Assembly: GCA_036924085.1 (NCBI GenBank)
Contig: JAVGWX010000006.1
Location: forward strand, 41,693,746 to 41,757,745
Origin: Ariolimax columbianus
Taxonomy: Eukaryota > Mollusca > Gastropoda > Stylommatophora > Arionidae
DNA length: 64,000 nt
Direction: 5' to 3'
Below the pieces are notes generated by a model. The model made no database searches and was not told the DNA's origin. It worked only from the letters and a program-made list of their open reading frames with translations. Shown here piece after piece: positions 45,204 to 55,540 of the stretch (position 1 is the first letter of the stretch; each line of letters begins with the position of its first letter). The translations under genes and the position numbers were made by a program.

Positions 45204-46699
45204 ACCCAACCTATCTGGGAGTCACATTTGATCGGCGCATGACATGGAAAAGTCAGATTGAGAGAAACCGAATGAAAGCCAGAGAAAGAATGGCGATCAT
45301 GAGGAAACTTGCTGGCACAAGCTGGGGAGCAGACGAAGGCATACTAAAGAAACTGTACACTGGAAGAGTGAGACCAGTTCTCGAGTATGGCATCGCGGCA
45401 TGGACAACAGCAGCGAAGGCGAACTTCGATAAAGTTAACAAACTTCAAAACCAAGCCATGAGAATCATAACTGGTGGCATGAAGTCAACGCCAATTGTAG
45501 AACTTGAAAAGATTACAAAACTGCAATCCATGACCGACAGAAGAGACTGCAGAGCCCAGCTGCAGTCAGAGAAACTCCGAAGACTGACGGACCATCCAAT
45601 GTACCAGAGGCTAAACAATTTGGGAACTGGGAAACTAAAGCGGAGAAACTTTGCAGAAATAGCCAAAGCAAAGATGCACGAAGATCCCATAAACGCACTA
45701 ACAACACCAAAACCCATCACTACTGTACGAAAACCTACTTGGAGGCAGGATATATTTCCAGAGGTGGTAGAAAATATACCAGGTATTGCAAACAAAAACT
45801 GCCAGACCGAAAAAGAAAGGAGAGACACTACCTTAAGCTTCATAACGAAAAGCTACCCAAGCATGAACTGGACCCATGCATACACCGACGGTTCTGTAAC
45901 AAACACTACACAGAACGGAGGGGCAGGAGCATTCCTGAACCTACCAAATGGCAGAAAAATAACACTGTCATTCGCTACTGGTAAGTACACGAGCAATTTC
46001 AGAGCAGAGGCAGAGGCACTGAGGGCGGCAGTGGAAGAAATGGTAACACACAGTGAAAATGAGAGCCATATAGTCCTGCTGACAGATGCTCTCGAAGTAG
46101 TCACAGCGCTAAAAAGCCAGAAAAACACTGAGCTTAATGACTTAAGAGCAGCACTCTGCAAACTGTGCCAACAGTCCGCACCAAAAAGGGTAGTGGTACA
46201 GTGGGTTCCGTCACACTGCAACATCCAAGGCAACGAGGAGGCAGACAGACTGGCAAAAGAAGGTGCAAGGCTACCACAAATAGATACCAGTATGACGTAC
46301 GAAGAGTCAAAACGGCTTATCAAAGTCAGGTACATGTCCAAATGGGAAACCGAACATACTGGTTACACCAAAAACGATGCCTATTACCAGTTGAACCGAA
46401 GAGAGCAGGTCGTTGTCTTCAGACTTCGCACTGGCCACAACAGACTGAGGTACCACCTCTTCAACAAATTGAAGATAGGGTGTACCGACGAATGCCCGTG
46501 CGGTACTGGTAAAATGACCACTGAACATCTGCTGCAGAACTGCCCGACATACGAGGATCAGAGAGAGCAGATGTGGCCATTGCCAGTGGAACTGCAAGAC
46601 AAGCTCTATGGTAGTGGCGAGAGTCTCAGGATGACCGCCGCTTTTTTCGAGAAAATAATGGTTACTGTCTGACTGTGTACGCAGAAGAAGAAGAAGAAG
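45204..46699 (+). mobile_element. N1 LINE, 1.5 kb, recent 5'-truncated insertion with 12-bp TSD
   Basis: AATAACATGTCT is found at 45192-45203 and at 46700-46711, directly flanking the element. It starts inside the post-RT region and ends in (GAA)n. The host site is a minus-strand repeat A copy. The perfect TSD and the unbroken frame make it the youngest insertion in the window. Confidence 0.95.
45206..46672 (+). CDS. N1 LINE ORF2 C-terminal part, intact frame: post-RT, RNase H, CxC..H..C
   Basis: The frame runs without a stop from the 5' junction (PTYLGVTFDRRMTW) to TGA at 46670-46672; the first Met is at 45239, giving 477 codons. Counting from that Met, residues 1-200 are the RT thumb and linker (YGIAAWTTAAKANFDKVNKL). 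RNase H has TDGS 216-219, AEAEAL, LTDAL and GNEEADRLAKEG, so all four acidic residues are present. C419-x-C421-x8-H430-x4-C435 forms the terminal knuckle, followed by a conserved end. RNase H would degrade the RNA strand of the cDNA hybrid. The copy lacks endonuclease and RT and has no own promoter, so it is not autonomous. It is a truncated element piece, not a host gene. Confidence 0.9.
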   Translation, partial: PTYLGVTFDRRMTWKSQIERNRMKARERMAIMRKLAGTSWGADEGILKKLYTGRVRPVLEYGIAAWTTAAKANFDKVNKLQNQAMRIITGGMKSTPIVELEKITKLQSMTDRRDCRAQLQSEKLRRLTDHPMYQRLNNLGTGKLKRRNFAEIAKAKMHEDPINALTTPKPITTVRKPTWRQDIFPEVVENIPGIANKNCQTEKERRDTTLSFITKSYPSMNWTHAYTDGSVTNTTQNGGAGAFLNLPNGRKITLSFATGKYTSNFRAEAEALRAAVEEMVTHSENESHIVLLTDALEVVTALKSQKNTELNDLRAALCKLCQQSAPKRVVVQWVPSHCNIQGNEEADRLAKEGARLPQIDTSMTYEESKRLIKVRYMSKWETEHTGYTKNDAYYQLNRREQVVVFRLRTGHNRLRYHLFNKLKIGCTDECPCGTGKMTTEHLLQNCPTYEDQREQMWPLPVELQDKLYGSGESLRMTAAFFEKIMVTV

Positions 46700-46790
46700 A
46701 ATAACATGTCTGATCAGTATATTTTGCTTGACCTTGAATAACATCTCTGATCAGCATATTTTGCTTGACCAGACGTTAGTCTTCCTCCCC
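46700..46790 (-). repeat. repeat A, minus, part 2
   Basis: Two copies of the 5' unit (TGATCAGYATATTTTGCTTG) and the terminal GACGTTAGTC. It continues the repeat A interrupted at 45203. Confidence 0.85.
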
Positions 46791-46979
46791 TTGTTTAGTC
46801 AGTGTTATCTTCACATTAAAGATCGACTGCAACTGATCTCCAGCGCTCATGTTTCTTGCCTTGATGGTGAATCTGCCAGGTTTATCGCTATCCATCTTTG
46901 ATGCAATCTTCCCTCTTATAGCGTTGTTTTTCTTTGGCACGTTTGCCTTCCACCTTCCCTTTTAGTATTGTTTTCCTGT

Positions 46980-48250
46980 ATGCCTTTTAATGAGACCGAG
47001 ACATCTGAACTGCCTGACTAAAGATTTCGTTCATCAATTCTATTTGCACCCTACATCACATTATCCTCGGCGTCTGTCCGAAGATGTGGCGTATGCAATG
47101 AAGATAATAATATTCTGTATGCGTGATGTTTTGCAAAGCTGTACCATTGTCGGCGTAGGTCTTTGGTCATTCCATCTCGTCATTGCATAGGTAGGCGACC
47201 CCGTGGACGTGTACAAGCATATGGCCAACAAAACGTTGTTCTACGTTTTCATCTGTTGTCAGGGTATGCGTACTACATGTCCAACCCAACAATGTTTGCG
47301 TGATATCGTTGTTTCCGCAACGCCCCGAAAAAAACGTTCGATGTTGAACTTCCTTGTTTCTGATCTTATCCCGTATCGACATTTTTAGTATGCGTAGTTG
47401 CATTACTCTCTGAGTGACTGAGTTAATCTGTTTTGAGCAAGTTCTACACTTAACATCCGTAAATCATTTATGGCTGTATTACAGTCTTTGTTAGTTTCCT
47501 CAATCAGTTTGATATAAATTTCAGAGATGCCCTGGTTTCTGAGAGCATTTACCACAACATTGGTCTCGATACTGTCAAAGGCTTTCTCGTAATCGATAAA
47601 TTCGAGACAGGGTATGTGCAGTTCACGTGTGCACTCCATCAGTTGATTGATCGTATAGAGGTGGTCAATGATGACAAACCCTTTTCTGAATCCTGCCTTT
47701 TCTTGAGGTTGGTGTTCATCCAGTTATCTGTCGATTATGTTCGAACTGACTAGTGAATTTCGTGCACATTATTGGTAACAAGTAAATTGGACGGTAGTTC
47801 CCAAGATGTTCAGTATCTCTTTTTTGTGTGGATGATAACAGTCTTTGAGGACTTCCACTGTTCAGGAACTTGCACACCTAATTTCTCTTAAACTTCCTTA
47901 TTTGCCTTTTTTCGCCATATTTCCGAATATCCGTTTAAAAAAAAAATCATAAATTCTTTTCTCCAACTGTCTGTTCATCGTTCACACTTACTTGCGATTT
48001 AGTTATAACAAGATTTGACCATCACTATTATCTTTCTGAAATCATGTTCGTATCCTTCATCCTACGTTATTATATTTCCAAGAAAGGAGAAGCTCTAGTC
48101 ATGTTCTAGTATATGATTGTTTATTGTTATTTGTAGTGTAGGTTTCGTGTCTGCTTTGCTAATTATTAGTTTTCGTTTTCGCAGTGGAAATGCCAAATAA
48201 ATAAATCTGACTTTTTCTCTTCTCTTGAATCAACAACGCCTGATACATCG
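46980..48250 (-). pseudogene. LINE reverse transcriptase and C-terminal remnant
   Basis: The minus translation has ECTRELHIPCLEFIDYEKAF then DSIETNVVVNALRNQG (first catalytic Asp block, FIDYEKAFD). Further on MQLRILKMSIRDKIRNKEVQ and FVGHMLVHVHG resemble the C-terminal region. RT motifs between these are missing or decayed. Orientation and order are consistent with one deleted LINE copy. Confidence 0.7.
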
Positions 48251-48399
48251 AAGTGTTACTATTCCTTGCTCTACTATCGGGTTTTCGGTATCGATCGAGC
48301 AATGGTAATGTAGCAGAATAGTATAATTCAACTAATTTAGTTCAGATTGTTACTAAAATAAACATTTTGCTCTAATATGTTTCAAGATTTGTCTGAATT

Positions 48400-48915
48400 T
48401 CACCACACGTGTCTGAAAGGCTTGCTCTAAGATTAATCTAGCTGCAGTGTGTGGAACGTCAGCTCTAAGATTAATCTCACTGCAGTGTGTGGAACCTTAG
48501 CTCTAAGATTAATCTCACTGCAGTGTGTGGAACCTTAGATTTAAGATTAATCTCACTGCAGTGTGTGGAACCTTAGATTTAAGATTTATCTCACTGCATT
48601 GTGTGGAACGTTAGCTATAAGATTAATCTCACCCCAGTGTGTGGAACGTTAGCTATAAGATTAATCTCACCCCAGTGTATGTAAAGCTAGTTCTAAGATT
48701 AATCTCACCCCAGTGTATGTAAAGCTAGTTCTAAGGCTAATTTCACCGTAGAGTGTGGAAGGTTAGCTCTAAGATTAATCTCACCGCAGTGTCTGGATGG
48801 CTAGCTCCAATATTAATCTCACGGTAGAGTGTGTAATGCTAGCTCTCAGATTAATCTCATCGCAACGTGTGGTAATCTAGCTATTAGATTAATCTCACTA
48901 AGGCATGCCCGGCAT
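48400..48915. repeat. degenerate 37-bp tandem repeat, about 13 copies
   Basis: Copies of AGCTCTAAGATTAATCTCAC plus CGCAGTGTGTGGAACGTT. The same unit family forms the array at 52440-52840. Confidence 0.9.
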
Positions 48916-49269
48916 AGTACTATTTTAGCAATTAATAAGTGTAGGCCAACTTTTCAAGCATTACCTTCCATGGATACATCCATGAAAGAGGCAAAATGTT
49001 GAAATATCTCAGCAAAACCTTTGATCACATACCGTCCATATAGATTTAACAGTACATATATTAAAGCTTGACCTGACAGCACTTGGAAGGCACCTTTCTC
49101 TTTTAGCATAAATTGTTAGCTGCGTTTCTTGTTTTCTGTTGTTTTAAATCAATACATTTGTACGCCTATACACTGGAAATGAAGATTTGTTATGTTTGTG
49201 ATGGAATTAATTTATATTGATTTCCCCAAGAATATGAAAGGTTATCAATTAATAAACCAAAGCACGTTG

Positions 49270-50640
49270 CTCCTCTCGGTACATGGCCTATGGGCCATTG
49301 ACATCATCTCGCCAGCATAGATGGTCCTGGGCTGTTCTGTCTATCTTTTCTCCCTCCAGGTGTAAGCTTTAATCTTTGTTCCTTTTCACATTCTTTCTCC
49401 GTGTATTTTAAAATCTTTCTCTCTTTCTCTTCCCTTGATGACTCCATGTAAGCGTCTGTCTAGCTATGTTGGACAATGCCTTTGGTAGCAAATGTTCTAT
49501 TCATCACCATTTTTGTTGCTTCATTTGTTATACCAATGGCTGTTGTTGGCCCCTTGTCCCCCCCCCCCCCCCCCACTTAATGTCCATTATGCGTCGTAGG
49601 CATCTGTCAAAGAAGTACTAGAGTCTTTGTTGTATAACCTTGATCGTTTTCTGTGTCTTCGCTCCATACAGTAACACCGATGATACACTGCGTAGAATAT
49701 TATAATATGTAGGAATCTTGATTTCTCTTGATCTACATATTTTGTTTTTGTCAGAAATGATATTCTTGTCTATTCTATTCTGGCCTTTATATCTACGTCT
49801 GTACCCCCTGCATCTCGCAATCGCTCCCTTGTCCGTGACTTGCCACTGGGGTCGGGCGGCTAGCGACGAGAGAGTGATGATGAAAAATAGCGCACTTAAT
49901 CCTTACTAAAAATAACGCTAGCAACATAAATTATGCCATCATCGTCTTCGATGGACGGCGGCCTTTGCCTTTGTCTTGTACCTCCTGATGTTTAAAAGTG
50001 TGCTGCCAAATACGTAACGACGTTCACTTCTTGCAAGTGATTTCCCCATGCATTAGTGGCTCTTTACTGATAGTGTTGCCTGGTTTTCTTCATGTTGATA
50101 TTCAATCCCAATTTGGCTGGCTGTTCTTTCACCCTAACAAGTTGATCTTGCCTTTGGCTATAACTGAGGGATACAATTACCAGACCATCTGTGTAGTCCA
50201 GGTCCTCCAATTGTGAACATAGTGTCCACTGAATACCACTTTTTTTCCTTCCACTGATTTCTTCATTATGCAATAAATATTCAACAAGAACAGGAAAGGT
50301 GAGAGCAGGCATCCTTACCTCACCCCTGTTTGCACTATGAGCCTGTCAGTCAGTGCTAATTCATGTACCACTCTACTAACTGTATCTTCGTATACATTTC
50401 GTATGAAAGTTTTGATGGTATCCCATAATGTCTTAACAGTTGTCATAGCGTACCTCGATCCAGACTATGATCTGTACATAATCTTCACTGGCGAAATCCG
50501 AGCGAAATACTGTCTCTTCCTCTCGGATCTTCCTGTCTACTTCCGCTTTTAATATGTTTCAACAATCCAATGAATAGTTTACCCAGTTTTCAACGATATG
50601 ATCAATCTGAATCGTTTATTTGTTGGATCGATTTTGCCAC
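49270..50640 (-). pseudogene. LINE: reverse transcriptase and C-terminus, decayed
   Basis: The minus translation contains ELALTDRLIVQTGVR, GCLLSPFLFLL, KKSGIQWTLCSQLEDLDYTD (FADD changed to YTDG) and KLGLNINMKKT. Further on come SSVLLYGAKTQKTIKVIQ, RCLRRIMDIKW and LTWSHQGKRKRER-like residues. The block order is that of a complete RT-to-C-terminus LINE. The catalytic pair is lost and frames are broken. A poly-C tract (49556-49575) interrupts the C-terminal part. Confidence 0.8.
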
Positions 50641-50972
50641 TGTTCTCTTCAATCAATAAACTCTATGCACAGTTTCTGGTGCACAGATAATCTTCAACAA
50701 AGCTCGCTGTTTGTCAATAGAACGAGCGCAAACACGTACAAAAAAAAATTAGAACTACTGCTGACCAATCAACAGGGAAGAAACATGGTACCTAGTGTGC
50801 TTCTTCATCTTTGTTTAGGAGGAGCTGAAACTGGTCTATAAAACTAAATGCTTGGGCACAGGAATTCATTCGAGAGACAGAGCTTACGAGGGGGTGGGGG
50901 GTTACCTCACTATACATCAAGGGGCACTTGCACTTCTGCCCCAGTAGTCTTCTTTGTTATTGGTTTGTACAG

Positions 50973-51127
50973 GAGAAAATCTGATCACTTCGAGTGAGAA
51001 CATTTGTCGTGGTACGAAAAAGGGTTCTGGTGAAATCTCGGAATGCAAATCCCAAATGTATCGTTGTCGGAAAAGGAGACGCACCATAAAAACCCTAAGG
51101 GAACTCGTTCTCTCAGAACGGATGTAA
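50973..51127 (+). CDS. candidate terminal coding exon with 3' UTR
   Basis: The pyrimidine-rich TCTTCTTTGTTATTGGTTTG then TACAG could be an acceptor. Downstream an open frame (phase 1) encodes about 51 residues: ENLITSSENICRGTKKGSGE, three Cys, and a basic stretch CRKRRRTIKTLRELVLSERM ending at TAA 51125-51127. Non-repetitive sequence follows for about 390 bases to AATAAA at 51518-51523. I know of no homolog. It lies on the opposite strand inside the proposed exon A-B intron, so it would be a nested gene. Confidence 0.35.
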
Positions 51128-51517
51128 CACGGGCAACAGAGGGACACGTCTCAAAGCTTGGAAACTGTTATTCAGTCCAAGAGTGAGTTACACTTTGAGC
51201 CTCATGCGGGAGCTCATTTGAACCCATGTGATAAGATTTTGTCTTACTTTATAATTCCTTCAACCAGAGAGCGGCAGATTTATCACAACACTGATGGGCT
51301 GCAGGAACGTCAGAGGCAACGAATTAGCTAGTTAGCCAGTAATTTAAAACAAGATTTGTATAGAGTGTCATATATATTAAGTTAGTCTACCGAACTGGGT
51401 TCAGAATTACAGAAACTCCATTCAAGCTCATGGCCAACATTCCACGAGAAAGAAAGATGTATTGATATTTAGTTAGTTTAGTTTAGTTTTAACCATGTTG
51501 TAGCAAATACTTTTGTA

Positions 51518-51523
51518 AATAAA
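51518..51523 (+). terminator. polyadenylation signal AATAAA
   Basis: AATAAA within TTTTGTAAATAAATGAATTA, at the end of the non-repetitive 3' UTR-like stretch following 51127. T-rich sequence comes after it. Confidence 0.4.
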
Positions 51524-51779
51524 TGAATTATCTTGCTTTTATACTCACATAACTTTTTAGTTTTTCTGATGTTGAAGTCGTAACGTATTGGATTGAATGT
51601 TTTAATAGTCAGAAATGAATACTAGCTCTTTCACAATCGGATAAAGTATTTACAAGATGGCGACTTAGACTGAGGTGAGTTAGAGTAGATGGTTCTTTAA
51701 TTCATGGGTTCACACAACCCACCAGTAACCGAGAGTCTTGCTGGCTTGCTGGGTGTGGAACAACCTTCTGATTTTATAT

Positions 51780-52140
51780 GGCTTGGATTCGTTCATTCTT
51801 AACCTCTCACTACCAAACACTGAAATGGCTTAAGTAGCAGAATGTAGTCCAGAGAACGGAATGCGTTGTGTCGTAGTTTACAACTTGACGTCGATATTTG
51901 CACCTTTCGGTCCAACACATCCGACTTCAGCAAGCATTTTTTGAGTACCGGGTAAACATTCTCTCTTCGATCCCTTCTTCTTAGCCAGTCTGCCCTGCTG
52001 CAGCCTGTTATCCAGGATCAACGCGTGGAGGTGTAGAAGGGTCTTGGCAGCTTTGGTTTGCTAGCCCTGACGCTAGCAATCAGCTATGGGTCGCTGACCA
52101 CTGCAGCTCATGTGCTGCTCAGCATCTTGATCCCTGATTT
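51780..52140 (-). mobile_element. SINE B, minus
   Basis: The reverse complement aligns with 3059-3400, including AAAAATGCTTGCTGAAGTCG and the GCTAGCGTCAGGG 5' block. The tail is at the 51790 side. Confidence 0.85.
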
Positions 52141-52439
52141 TATATGAAACGATTAGAAACAATTCATTATATGATACAATGGTTTAAACACGTGACTAAC
52201 ACGCTTACCTGGGAATGGAATCGGAGTACGAAAACAACTTAGGTGAGGGGTCGGGGGGGGGGGGGCGGGGGGGGGGGGTGTCAATTCCTTTCTTATCTGC
52301 CTTTATTTCCATAACTCCAAGCCATGTATTTAGTTACAATTGGGTGAACTTTGACTTGCCGATACTTGCAGCAATGCGGGAATGAAGCGAGAAGAAAGCT
52401 CTTTAATTACTTAAATAATTCATAATGGCTATATATTAG

Positions 52440-52840
52440 GCACTTAGCTTTAAGATTAATCTCACCGTAATCGGGAAGGCTAGCTCTAAGATTATTCTCT
52501 TCGCAGTGTGGAAGGCTAGCTCTAAGATTAATCTAATCGTAATGTGTGGAGGGCTAGCTTTCATATTAATCTAACCGAAGTGTGGAAGACTACCTCTGAG
52601 ATTAATCTAACCTTAGTTTTTAAGGCTAGGTCTAAGAATATTCTAACCGTGGTGTGAAAGACTAGATCTAAGATTATTCTCGCCGCAGTGCGGAAGACTA
52701 GCTCCAAGAATAATCTCACCGTAGTGTGTGTTCGGGTTGCTTTCACATTAATCTCACCGTAGTGTGTGTTCGGCTTGCTTTCACATTAATCTAATCGTAG
52801 TTTCGGAAGGCTAGCTCACAGATTAATCGCATCGCATTGT
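52440..52840. repeat. degenerate 37-bp tandem repeat, about 10 copies
   Basis: Unit AGCTCTAAGATTAATCTCAC plus CGTAGTGTGGAAGGCT, the family of 48400-48915. Before it (52310-52420) lies a faint copy of the SINE T-type central block. Confidence 0.9.
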
Positions 52841-53159
52841 GTTGAATGCGTTGGCGCTGGCGTCAGACATGTAGATTGAGGTGTGACTGCATAGTAATGT
52901 ACAATACGATACCAGCACGGCAGACTCTACTACATGTCGGATAAAAATGGACTAGGGATGGTATGGTCAACATCACATGGCCACCTTTATTTTCCCAGAT
53001 CATTCTAGTATCCAAATTTTGAGAGTTTGTAGATCCTCTGAGCTGTTTAGCGATAATGAAAAATACCGCACAAACTGGAGACGGAACCCCGATCGCTCAA
53101 CTGGGGACCGAGCCCCGATCACTCAACTAGGAAGCTAGCGCATCAACTACTGTGCTACT

Positions 53160-53520
53160 ACGACCAAGACCATAGTTAAAGCCAGCTTCAGTTGGAAATG
53201 GGATGATCAACACCGCTACTTCCTACAATAAGACAGCTACTTTAATTTAACTATAGAAGAACAAGTCACACCTTTAGACTAAGAACTGGGAGTTACAGAC
53301 TCAATGGTTATATTTACAACAAAATAAGGAATGGGACAGATGACAAGTGTCCTTGTGGGGACCATACCATGACCGTAGAACACTTTCTGCATAGCGGCAT
53401 GTTCACACAGGAAAAGGGAATACTACTGGTCTCACGAGACAGATGTGAGACAACAGCTTTAAGGAGATAAAACAGCCTTGAAAACAATTTTGTCCTTTGT
53501 CAAGGGAAATTAGAACCTTG
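53160..53520 (+). pseudogene. N2 LINE 3' end, fragment
   Basis: Aligns with 41025-41400: a TKTIVKASFSWKWDDQHRYF-like start, then CPCGDHTMTVEHFLHSG-like knuckle codons and RQQL. Frameshifts are present. The expected (GAA)n tail is absent; the 25-bp array starts at that point. Confidence 0.75.
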
Positions 53521-53524
53521 ATGT

Positions 53525-54050
53525 AACAAGAAAAATACTGACTGCCAGTGACAAGAAAAATACTGACTGCCGGTGACAAGAAAAATACTGACTGCCGGTG
53601 ACAAGAAAAATACTGACTGCCGGTGACAAGAAAAATACTGACTGCCGGTGACAAGAAAAATACTGACTGCCGGTGACAAGAAAAATACTGACTGCCGGTG
53701 ACAAGAAAAATACTGACTGCCGGTGACAAGAAAAATACTGACTGCCGGTGACAAGAAAAATACTGACTGCCGGTGACAAGAAAAATACTGACTGCCGGTG
53801 ACAAGAAAAATACTGACTGCCGGTGACAAGAAAAATACTGACTGCCGGTGACAAGAAAAATACTGACTGCCGGTGACAAGAAAAATACTGACTGCCGGTG
53901 ACAAGAAAAATACTGACTGCCGGTGACAAGAAAAATACTGACTGCCGGTGACAAGAAAAATACTGACTGCCGGTGACAAGAAAAATACTGACTGCCGGTG
54001 ACAAGAAAAATACTGACTGCCGGTGACAAGAAAAATACTGACTGCCGGTG
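53525..54050. repeat. 25-bp minisatellite, 21 copies, nearly perfect
   Basis: Unit ACAAGAAAAATACTGACTGC plus CGGTG. Only the first unit differs (CCAGTG). With 25 bases per unit all three minus frames are open for up to 220 codons. This is an artefact of a stop-free unit. Confidence 0.97.
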
Positions 54051-54059
54051 AACTGTCTG

Positions 54060-54980
54060 CAGCATTCCCTATGTTAAACAGAGTGAACAATTAGGGTCTG
54101 AGCAGCTGATGTGAAGATGAAGAAAATTACGGTTTAAGTGACCAATTATTTACTTCATTGCCCTTTCATAGATATCTGCAAGCCAAGTATCTATTTACAG
54201 CTGGGTAGACATTAGGATGTCGAGTCTTGGAATTACGAGAGAAAAAAGCGCTATATTTAGCCAAATTGTTCATAGTGGCCGAATGGGGTGACGTATCTTC
54301 TTTAATTTTGGACATCCCCATATCAAGAAAGGTATGTACATGTTGCGTGTGTATAAACCAGTATATATGTTGCACTTCTGTTTGTACGTATGTATCTTAT
54401 ATGTATGTTAACGTATGTGGTGTATGTATGTGTATCTGTGCACGAATTGTAAAAAGAACTGTGTGCTTTTGTGTATTCATGTTGACCACTTCCTATTTTG
54501 CCTACTCCGTTAGAGCTGGCATTTTGTGGTTATTATTACTCACACATCCCTGGCCAGTTTTTCTAAGAAATGCCCATGCCAAATTCGTAAAGTATAAATG
54601 TTATGCTATTTTTTGTTGCTGTGACTCAAGATGTGTGTTTATCTGTGTTGTTCTATGTCCCCGAAGAAGACGTTGTGGCGGCAACGCAATTTTCATTAGG
54701 TTTCTGCTTCAGCCAATCAACTGAGCCATCCATGATTTGCTATGGTAAAAATGTCAAAATCTGGCCCGGGAAAGTTTGCATTTTATAGTTAAAGATGCTC
54801 GGTCCATTATGTTCTTGTTTCCTTGGTGAGCACGAATAGCACCTATAGATATAGAGGTGGTATATTTATAACGCGCGTCTGCTTATTGAGGAAACCGAAT
54901 GGTTTCGAGGCTTACCTGCCGACAATGATGGCTGTGGTTCGATGAACAGGTATGGCATATGTTGTTTTTCTGTTTGGGGT
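54060..54980. other. no recognisable gene
   Basis: A plus frame (54227-54724, 165 codons) translates into a Cys/Tyr-rich low-complexity string from a TGTATG-rich tract, so I reject it. A tRNA-like A-box (TGGTTTCGAGG) near 54902 may be a SINE E head remnant. Confidence 0.4.
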
Positions 54981-55002
54981 GAAGTAAACCAAGAAGACGA
55001 CA

Positions 55003-55345
55003 AGGCTAATGTCTGGTCAGGCAAGAAACGCTGATCAGACAATGTTAGCCAGAGCCAGGAGAAATATACTGGCCAAGACCCTCACCTGACCTCCTCGTTG
55101 GTTTTTTTGGAAACAGGCTGTTGTCGAGGACAACAGCCAGGCTAACAAGGTGAGATTCGACGTGATTCCCGTAGTAGTGAGCAATACGCAGATGAAGCAA
55201 AGCATAGCACAACCGTCTGGAGGACCCCTGTCTACCTTCATCAGCACGCTCCGGATTTGAGGAAAGCTACGACAACCCGCCACTTAACGTCTTTAAGGCG
55301 CACAAAAGAGTAAGCCTACTCATTGTGGGCAATCAACAATAACAA
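55003..55345 (+). repeat. repeat A, complete copy
   Basis: Begins GGCTAATGTCTGGTCAGGCA, has a single 5' unit, and ends in an AACAATAACAACAATA tail. It is the best-preserved single-unit copy together with 2739-3058. Confidence 0.85.
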
Positions 55346-55540
55346 CAATATAGTCAGCACACAACGTGGCGAAGCAGCGACGCATCGGTCTGTAAGACAT
55401 CTGCCTAAATACATCCCTCGAATACCCTAGCAATGGGATAAAGTTGTAGGGCAGTTGTTATTTTCTTTATTTACAACGTGCACCTCAAAAACAATATTTA
55501 GTTTGCAGAGTGGAACACGATAGAGTAATGACTGAGAACT

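Noticed and set aside
53403..54090. Minus-strand open frames of 164-220 codons with FFLSPAVS repeats
   Set aside because: The 25-bp array opens all three minus frames; this is not evidence for coding.
54227..54724. 165-codon plus frame as a membrane protein gene
   Set aside because: The hydrophobic Cys/Tyr/Val content comes from a TGTATG-rich low-complexity tract; no start, splice or homology support.
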